Positions 7,242 to 13,068 of a stretch of 13,068 nucleotides of DNA are shown piece by piece; within the stretch, counting starts at the first letter, position 1; each line of letters begins with the position of its first letter. The stretch spans positions 1 through 13,068 of the forward strand of contig JAAMPI010001559.1 in the NCBI GenBank assembly GCA_013054445.1. The letters are read 5' to 3'. Origin of the DNA: Cudoniella acicularis (taxonomy: Eukaryota > Ascomycota > Leotiomycetes > Helotiales > Helotiaceae). Below the pieces are notes generated by a model, which searched no databases, had not been told where the DNA came from, and saw only the letters and a program-made list of their open reading frames with translations. Made by a program: the position numbers and the translations under genes.

Positions 7242-8480
7242 TTTGTTGAGTTCGATGGGTTTTTGATTATAAAGTCTTGTGTTAATGATACGGAATTTAA
7301 AAGCTTGGGTTTTCGGGTTCGTTATATGTCAATGAAAAAGGTTTCAAAAATAAGGGAAAACTACTGTTTGAGCTCATTGTACCAAAGTCCAAGACCCCCT
7401 ATGGCTGACCAAGGCCATTCCACCTTCATCCACTCCATTTCGCGCCCTTCTCTTAACAGATTCTTCATTCTTCACTCTTGCTGATACGCTTCTGCGTTCC
7501 AATTGGAGTTGTGGCTTGAAATTTTGACAAAATCTCACTCTCCCGTCCAATTCCCGTGAATGCAGCCGCACATTACACTGAGTAATTGAAAAAATACCTG
7601 CATTATGACTCGAGAGAAGGCTAAAGAGTTTCGTTTCATTGGGTGGGCTAAACGATTCACGAGATCCCCTGTTGAAGAGCAAGCTTGATCAAATCTTAGG
7701 TGTCAGCCACTTTTTGACCGAGTGATTCATACACGTGTCAAGGGGACCATAGCCTGAAAACGGTCTGCACTTTTCTCAACAACGAGTGTGATATCAGGGC
7801 ATTGGTGGCTTTTAGACGTATTGTCGAAAATAGAGTACATGTGGGCCACTGCTTAAGTCCGTATTCTTAACCACAAGTCTGTTGTATTGTTTAATGGTAT
7901 AATTGAGATGCGAAATACAGCGCCGTTATGCTAAGACCGATAAAATACCTGAAACTCCTTAATTAGAACTGACTGCTCATAAGTTACGGTTTCTCTCTAT
8001 AGTGAACATAAAATTAAAATAACCCCGCTCCTTTTTGGAATTTATAGAATACGTTCGTGAGAATGGAGAAAAATACCTCTACTAAAATAACAATCTTAGA
8101 AGCAATACAAGTTGATTTTCTATAGCAATTTGTAGCTGAAAACTTTATGTAAATTCTATATTTAATAAAATAGTAGTATATAGAGTCAGTTAAGTTCAAG
8201 TTAAACTTAAATTATATTCAAACTTAAACTTAATATTTGACTCGGACACGGGCTTAGCTAACACTAGTATTATATAATTATAGGTATCTAATTTAAATTA
8301 TAGAATTATTAAATTTCTAAGCAGAGCAGAAGATGGTTGCACATCTGTAGGTAATTTGCAACTACCTTGCCGCATGTTTTTACGCGAGGCGACCTTTACT
8401 ACTGCGCTTAATAGTAGACCATTTGCTACCGTCTGAGTCTACTGCTGTTGATGACAATAGTCCTTGCACGATCCCAAAAG
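7242..8480. other. Intergenic region, no gene seen; AT-rich around 8010-8320
   Basis: No stretch resembles a known protein. A 102-codon reverse ORF at 7374-7682 has no family resemblance. Bases 8010-8320 are AT-rich, with short repeated AAACTTAA units around 8190-8235 (including AAGTT-A-AACTT at 8198-8208). The part next to 7242 would be the upstream region of the dehalogenase pseudogene. Confidence 0.5.
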
Positions 8481-8493
8481 CTGTTAAGACTTT

Positions 8494-8745
8494 TTAAGAG
8501 ACGAAATGCTTTGGTTCGGTAGACCACCGATTTCTGGCGGGACTGTCATGATCTCCGGAACGAATCCGAACGATATTCTCGGTTCTAGCAAGAGCAAAGT
8601 CTGGTTGTAATTGCGACTCAAGGTACAGGACTTGGAGATGACTCTGATATCTGCTGAAATGAGTCCTCGCTTTTTGCAGAGTAGCAGCAGGCTCAAAAAT
8701 AGAAGTCTTTAAATTAGAAAAAATAATTGTTGTTTTAGTTGTCAT
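8494..8745 (-). CDS. Doubtful small hypothetical ORF (83 aa)
   Basis: A true ATG at 8743-8745 opens an 83-codon frame ending in TAA. Codon choice looks mixed and plausible for coding, and the N-terminus is Thr-rich (MTTKTTIIF), but there is no recognisable domain, signal peptide or membrane segment. No clear promoter was found upstream, and a second frame overlaps it. It could be a chance ORF or one exon of an unrecognised gene. I assign no function. Confidence 0.15.
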   Translation of the reverse strand: MTTKTTIIFSNLKTSIFEPAATLQKARTHFSRYQSHLQVLYLESQLQPDFALARTENIVRIRSGDHDSPARNRWSTEPKHFVS

Positions 8746-9352
8746 AGTTTCACGATGTTATGAATTTGTGCTCTGAGAAACTTCACAGCTCAGAAAGGTT
8801 TTCCTTACAAGTGCAGAAAGGGGTTTTGTGTCACAATGTCGACACTCCCCAACCTTGAACCTTTTGTCTTAACCTTACATGGTCGGCGCTGCCTTTACTC
8901 AGATCTGCTCACCATCTCACCAGAAATCATTTACTTTTAACAAAGGGCTGCCTCGATAAGGGGTCTCGAATGTGTTACCAAAATCTGTTACTAATATATA
9001 TTCATAAACTCTGCCAGGCGTCATCTAAGACACATCCTCGGGTTTATGTAGTCCACTGAGTAAGCAAAACGTGCAATATAATCCTCGGCTCACTCCCCCC
9101 CCCCCGCATGCCTCGTCGTACCTTCCGGAACTCCGCTCCGGAGGTGAAGGGTACACCGCCTCGCTCGATTGGCTGAGTCACGGAAGCAAGCTGCAGCGAA
9201 TTACAAAATAGGAAACTCCAGTCGAAGTTACACCATATCCGCATCCCGGTGCGAATTTGCTTGGATTTAGGTTTCACTACCGACAGATGAGAAATATTTT
9301 CCAGCCTTTTCATGGTCGGATGGACCCTGTCTTTGAAAATATTGCTGACACA
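8746..9352. other. Intergenic/promoter region of the secreted hydrolase gene
   Basis: No gene recognised. The right half holds several candidate regulatory motifs (see separate entry) and an 11-base C run at 9095-9105. A reverse 89-codon ORF at 9044-9313 overlaps these motifs and has no family resemblance, so it is not called. Confidence 0.5.
9123..9180 (+). promoter_or_regulatory. Cluster of candidate upstream activator sites
   Basis: Within 58 bases lie two CCGG-centred palindromes (TTCCGGAA at 9123-9130 and CTCCGGAG at 9136-9143; CGG/CCG half-sites suit Zn2Cys6 factors), an inverted CCAAT box (ATTGG at 9168-9172) and a perfect AP-1/Gcn4-type TGAGTCA at 9174-9180. They sit about 250-310 bases upstream of the hydrolase ATG. 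Motif presence is direct; binding is inference. Confidence 0.35.
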
Positions 9353-9358
9353 TATATA
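9353..9358 (+). promoter_or_regulatory. TATA box (TATATA) of the secreted hydrolase gene
   Basis: TATATA lies 78 bases upstream of the ATG at 9431, implying a leader of about 45-50 bases. An ATG at 9376 is so close to the TATA box that it probably precedes or coincides with the transcript start; its frame leads nowhere recognisable. Confidence 0.45.
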
Positions 9359-9430
9359 GGTGCCTTTCTTCTATAATGAGGTTCTCAAGTTTTTTGATCA
9401 ATAACTTTCGCCCTTCCAAATTTACTCCTC

Positions 9431-10555
9431 ATGATTCTTCATCGCCTATTTATTGTCGGCCTTACCGGCTTTGTTATTGCTCGTTCTCCTATCGAGGTGA
9501 GATCGAACACTACAGGTACACTTCCCTTGCTGCCGTCGCAAAACTATTCAGTCTTTATTTTCAAACCCCAGTGATGAAGCTCCATCGTGTATGTCTACTA
9601 CTAACTGCTGACTCTACTGCTAGAAGGTGTCAACGGAACCAACCTGGATCTTATCCCACGTCTTGAGCCACTCAGTTATGTGAAAACCGACCTTCTTAAC
9701 ATCGCTTATTATGAAGCTGGGCCTCCGGATGGTCAGGTCGTCATCCTCCTGCATGGCTGGCCTTACGATATCAATTCCTATATTGACGTGGCCCCTGACC
9801 TTGCGAGCGACGGATTCCGTGTCATCGTCCCTTACCTCCGCGCCTACGGCCCAACTACATTTGTAGACCCGGGCACTTTCCGGTCCGGCCAGCAGGCCGC
9901 CCTCGGTGCCGATATCATAGCACTGATGGACGCGCTTAGTATCCCCAAGGCTATATTCGCTGGATATGATTGGGGCGGTCGTGGGGCTTGTGTCGCTGCT
10001 GCGTTATGGCCGGAACGCTGCTCTGGACTGGTTTCTGTGAACAGCTACCTTATCCAAGACCTCAGTATTGCGTGGGTACCATTGGTACCTGCAATTGAAG
10101 CCGGATTTTGGTACTTTTACTATTTCCTCACTCCGCGAGGGGTGGCGGGACTCACCGAAAACTTCAAAGAGCTTGCTCGTGTCGTCTGGACCAAGAACTC
10201 GCCGGTTTGGAACTTCACGGAAAGTGACCTCGATCGAGCGGCTACAACCTATAACAATCCAGATTATGTCGACGTTGTAGTCCATTGTTATCGTGTTAGA
10301 CTCCTGTATGCACCAGCAGATCCACGTTATGCGGAACTCGAAGCGCAGTTGCTTTTGCAACCACCGATAACAGTTCCCGCCGTCACGCTTGATGGTCTTG
10401 AAGACGGCAATTTCCCAGCGACAAATGGATCTTCTTCAGCAAAGTACTTTACCGGACCACGTGTGCATCATGAGGTGCCAGGAGCAGGGCACAACCTTCC
10501 TCAGGAACAGCCGACGGCGTTTGCAGATGCTGTTCGCGAGGTAGCTACACTTTAG
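9431..10555 (+). CDS. Secreted epoxide-hydrolase-like alpha/beta hydrolase
   Basis: The ATG at 9431 starts a signal peptide (MILHRLFIVGLTGFVIA, then RSP). Preferred exons: 9431-9496, 9552-9588, 9627-10555, giving 343 residues. Intron 1 (55 bp) has GTGAGA and TTCAG; intron 2 has GTATGT, branches CTAAC and CTGAC, and ends AAG at 9626, only 38 bp. One alternative is a single intron, 9516-9623 (338 residues). The core is unambiguous: ILLHGWPYDINSY (HGWP oxyanion turn near 77-80), VIVPYLRAYGPTTF, nucleophile Asp near 149 in FAGYDWGGRGA, lid tyrosines in FWYFYYF and HCYRVRL, the acid in LDGLEDGNFP, and His near 323 in VPGAGHNLPQEQP. GxDWG with lid tyrosines is the epoxide hydrolase arrangement (family knowledge); the substrate is unknown. 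Sequons NGT, NFT and NGS fit secretion. A haloalkane dehalogenase is the main alternative but lacks support from lid residues. Confidence 0.85.
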
Positions 10556-10974
10556 TAAGCCTGCTATTAGGAGCTTCGGGGCAGCCAAAACTTTTTTCGA
10601 GTGTCTCTCTTCTGCCACTTGAAGTTTCTTCTAGTATCCTATGCGCTATTATACGAAAGTGAAGGACAATGTGCGGAACGAGATCTAGTGAAGCTGGCAA
10701 AAAAAAAAAAGCGCTGTGGAGAAAGGAAAAAGGTGTTGTGTAAACCGGTCTACATCACCTCTAGCTTCTTAATTTGATGATCTTCTTAATTTTGTCGCAA
10801 ATCTTCGAGCTGTGATGTCGCTGGTTCACACGTCACTCATTTTCATTGCTTGTGCCAGTTCGGGTAAGACAGTATTCTTAGTTAAGAAACAGATTAGACA
10901 TTGGCTAAAGTCCGTGTTTTTTACACAGTCATTAATTTGAATCTTAAAGGTATAACTGTGAGTCAAAAACGACC
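10556..10974. other. Convergent intergenic spacer
   Basis: Holds the 3' flanks of two genes pointing at each other. Visible: a 12-base A run near 10700 and short T-rich tracts. No gene, tRNA or strong terminator structure was recognised. Confidence 0.5.
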
Positions 10975-12710
10975 CTAGGGTAGTTCTGCCATGATTTCTT
11001 TTCCTCCCATTTCCGGAACAAGACCTGCATCCATCTCGGCGCTTCTGGTGTATGTAAATTCGTTAAGGGCGAATAACTCCTTCGGCCCTTCCTCTCCAGC
11101 CGATATTTCTACTAAGTAAGGATTCTCAGCCTCACTTTGTTTCAAATCTGCTTTTGTAGATGCTTCGAGCTTCTTCTGCTTCTTCTTGAATCGCCAGTAG
11201 ACAAAGATTCCTACACAGAGAAAAGTCAAAAGAGCAAAAGTTCCGACAGCAGAGCCAATTATAACCCCCTGACTGATTCCCCTGTTAGGAGTATCAAGCT
11301 CTTCCACCGGTAAAATAGATATAACGTTCGGTTTTGGGTCTGCTGTAAAAACGCTCTGTGAAATAGAAAAGTCCCCTCGCTCGTAATCTGCTATTAAATA
11401 ACTGTACATAATCAGCACAAGTATTTTCTCAATTATGAAGATGAAAAGAGGTCTGCATACGTTTCCTGGAGAAATATCCGTCCAATTGCAAACTGAGATT
11501 CATTTAAAGCACGACGAAGAGGAAAGTAATTCGTCTGGTTTTGATAAATGGGCCACCCAGCTTCAAGGTCAAAAGCTGCGTAGGGGAACGTTAAATCGAT
11601 AGTCGGCCCTCCAGTTGCATTTGCCCCAAGTTTAAATGTAATCGTTGGATTCAACTCTTTAAGTTTTAAATGGACAGTATCGTTAAGAAGGTAACGCTCG
11701 GTGTAGTTATCGAAAATCAGGCCTGTGCTGGTTAGAAGCTTGATAAAAAAGTTATTCCGGGTGACAAATGGACCAGCAGCTTACCAAAAGAGTTCTCAAA
11801 GATCAGACAGGCTTCAAGCGGAAGCCATATTTCTGGAATAGTTGAGTCGATGAAGGAGAGAATACCCTGTGGCAACAGCGACACAGTGCCGACAAGGGTG
11901 TTGTCAGCTTGAATTTCTTGTATCCCAATGACCATTTCCCTTGTAGCATTGGAGTTTAGAGTGAAATTGAGGTTGTTAGGCTTGAATGCGGCTGCATCAT
12001 ATCCACCAAGTGTCAAGCTTGCCGGTGATTGGTTTCTGTACGAGGCACCAGCCGAGTAACCGTATGAGAGGCTGGGAATCAGACTCTGGTTTCGCAACGA
12101 TGACATGAAGCTAGGCTGGGGGTTGTTGGAGTCCATGAAATTCATATCCTTAGGTCTGAGGCCAAAAATTCCGAGCATGAATCTGTTAGTGACGATTCCT
12201 AATCATTGTTAGTTTGAACACCAAAATACAAAGTGACAAAAGTTTCTAGAATTACCTGCAACTATTTGATGACCTATGCTAAGAGAATTGTCCTGGAGAC
12301 CGGGACCTATGCTGTCGAACCCATATTCACCATTTCCGGTATAGTTGAGATTATCTTCAAGTCCCAAAGAGTATATATTTGCAAGGAGCCATGAAGAAGA
12401 CTGATCGAATGAGTTAATGACAATACCGTGCATGATTCAGTAGACATACAGCATTGGTATTGAAGCCAGTAGTTGATCCGTTCTGGATACCACGAAGCTG
12501 TGTACAGTTTACTGGATCTGTTGGACCACAAGCCCCTGCTATTGGGATCCAAGTTTCCTGACTAGCGGTCGATGCGAAAACTCGGAAGGTTTGGCCAGGG
12601 GTACCAACCTGAATACCGAATGTATTCCAGCTCCCATCACTGCCTTCCCATTGTTCGGTTGGAATGAAGCTGAATGGCGCAGGATTCGGCTCACGACTAA
12701 AAAGCGTCAT
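10975..12710 (-). CDS. Membrane-anchored pepsin-family (A1) pseudo-aspartic protease, five exons
   Basis: Exons on the reverse strand: 12710-12450, 12400-12256, 12198-11785, 11722-11461, 11401-10975. The introns are 49, 57, 62 and 59 bp, with donors GTATGT, GTAATT, GTAAGC and GTATGC, all ending AG, and all four joins keep frame to give 502 residues. Family landmarks: FGIQVGTPGQTFRVF, LNYTGNGEYGFDSIGPG, FMLGIFGLRP, SLTLGGYD, FIDSTIPEIWLP, and AIGRIFLQETYLIADYERGD. Residues about 406-430 form one membrane helix with a GSAVG motif, followed by WRFKKKQKK, so the A1 domain should face outside. The first active-site motif, normally DTG or DSG, reads STA (47-49): the Asp is Ser. Asp253 survives in DST. 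Proteolysis is therefore unlikely. The ATG at 12708-12710 is the only in-frame one near the N-terminus, yet no signal peptide precedes; a missed upstream exon is possible. There are many N-glycosylation sequons. Confidence 0.85.
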
Positions 12711-13068
12711 AATCCACTTTTGTGAAATATTCAAGAAGCATCATATAAATTCATTCAATGTGGCGGCTTTCTCGGATTTCTGATGTATCAGCAAGCAAAC
12801 TGTAAACAAAACTGAAAGATTTGAGAGCAGCTCCAGACTATGGCAGGAAATGAATGTAAGAGCTAAGGCCACGGCTCGTCGCACACTAAGCGAGCCCCTT
12901 AATTCCTCCCTTACCACTTCAAAACATCACTACAACTTTAAATTAAGACCTTTTTAAATACAACTTTAATTAATAGTAGCTAGGCCTCGTACTTTAATAA
13001 CGTCATCAACTTTATAAGTTAATTGTTCCACGTAATGGCGATAATCAAGCGGATCCACCCGGTCCCAA
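12711..13068. other. Upstream flank of the protease-like gene, no gene seen
   Basis: No ATG-led stretch encoding a signal peptide with a usable donor was found on the reverse strand here. Bases around 12930-13020 are AT-rich, with two near-identical TACAACTTTAA(A)TTAA units about 30 bases apart, perhaps the edge of another decayed repeat. Confidence 0.4.

Noticed and set aside
7374..7682. 102-codon reverse ORF
   Set aside because: Low-complexity, Ser/Arg-rich and no domain; likely chance in the flank upstream of the pseudogene.
9044..9313. 89-codon reverse ORF in the hydrolase promoter
   Set aside because: No recognisable protein, and it overlaps a cluster of promoter motifs.
9376..9666. 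Alternative start at ATG 9376 (96-codon ORF) for the secreted hydrolase
   Set aside because: Its frame gives no signal peptide and does not lead into the core, whereas ATG 9431 gives a clear signal peptide in the core's frame.
1..13068. CRISPR array, rRNA or prokaryotic operon features
   Set aside because: No regularly spaced repeats or rRNA-like sequence seen, and spliced genes show the DNA is eukaryotic.

Overview
The window looks like nuclear DNA of a filamentous ascomycete (Pezizomycotina). It has short GT-AG introns with CTAAC/CTGAC-type branch sites, a HET-domain (heterokaryon incompatibility) gene plus a second HET fragment, a relic of an AA9 cellulose-active monooxygenase, and very AT-rich, CpA-poor islands of the kind left by repeat-induced point mutation (RIP). 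A helotialean (Leotiomycete) source is a guess from overall character only.

Layout. 1-2296 (+): three-exon HET-domain gene whose 5' end lies outside the window. 2297-2560: AT-rich, RIP-like island. 2587-3124 (+): broken HET-domain fragment abutting, in another frame, the C-terminal piece of an AA9 (GH61) LPMO. 3612-4636 (+): TATA box and an intronless KANL3/TEX30-like alpha/beta hydrolase. 4671-6160: transposon graveyard with a pogo/Fot1-type transposase relic (-), an unidentified decayed reading frame (-), a CpA-depleted block and a candidate LTR with TATA box, CRE/E-box, AATAAA signal and primer-binding-like site. 6324-7241 (-): haloalkane dehalogenase pseudogene that keeps every catalytic residue but has lost its start codon and gained two frameshifts and two stops. 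7242-9352: mostly featureless, with one doubtful small ORF. 9431-10555 (+): secreted epoxide-hydrolase-like protein with a signal peptide and two small introns near the 5' end. 10975-12710 (-): five-exon, single-pass membrane protein of the pepsin (A1) fold that lacks the first catalytic Asp. 12711-13068: no gene seen.

The genes do not form an obvious pathway. The window reads as an accessory, repeat-invaded region: self/non-self recognition genes, decayed or chimeric gene pieces, and several unrelated hydrolases (two of them Asp-nucleophile enzymes of the dehalogenase/epoxide hydrolase type). No clearly new multi-gene system was found. The best leads are the HET/AA9 chimeric junction, the dehalogenase pseudogene, the pseudo-aspartic protease and the unusually short intron in the epoxide hydrolase gene.
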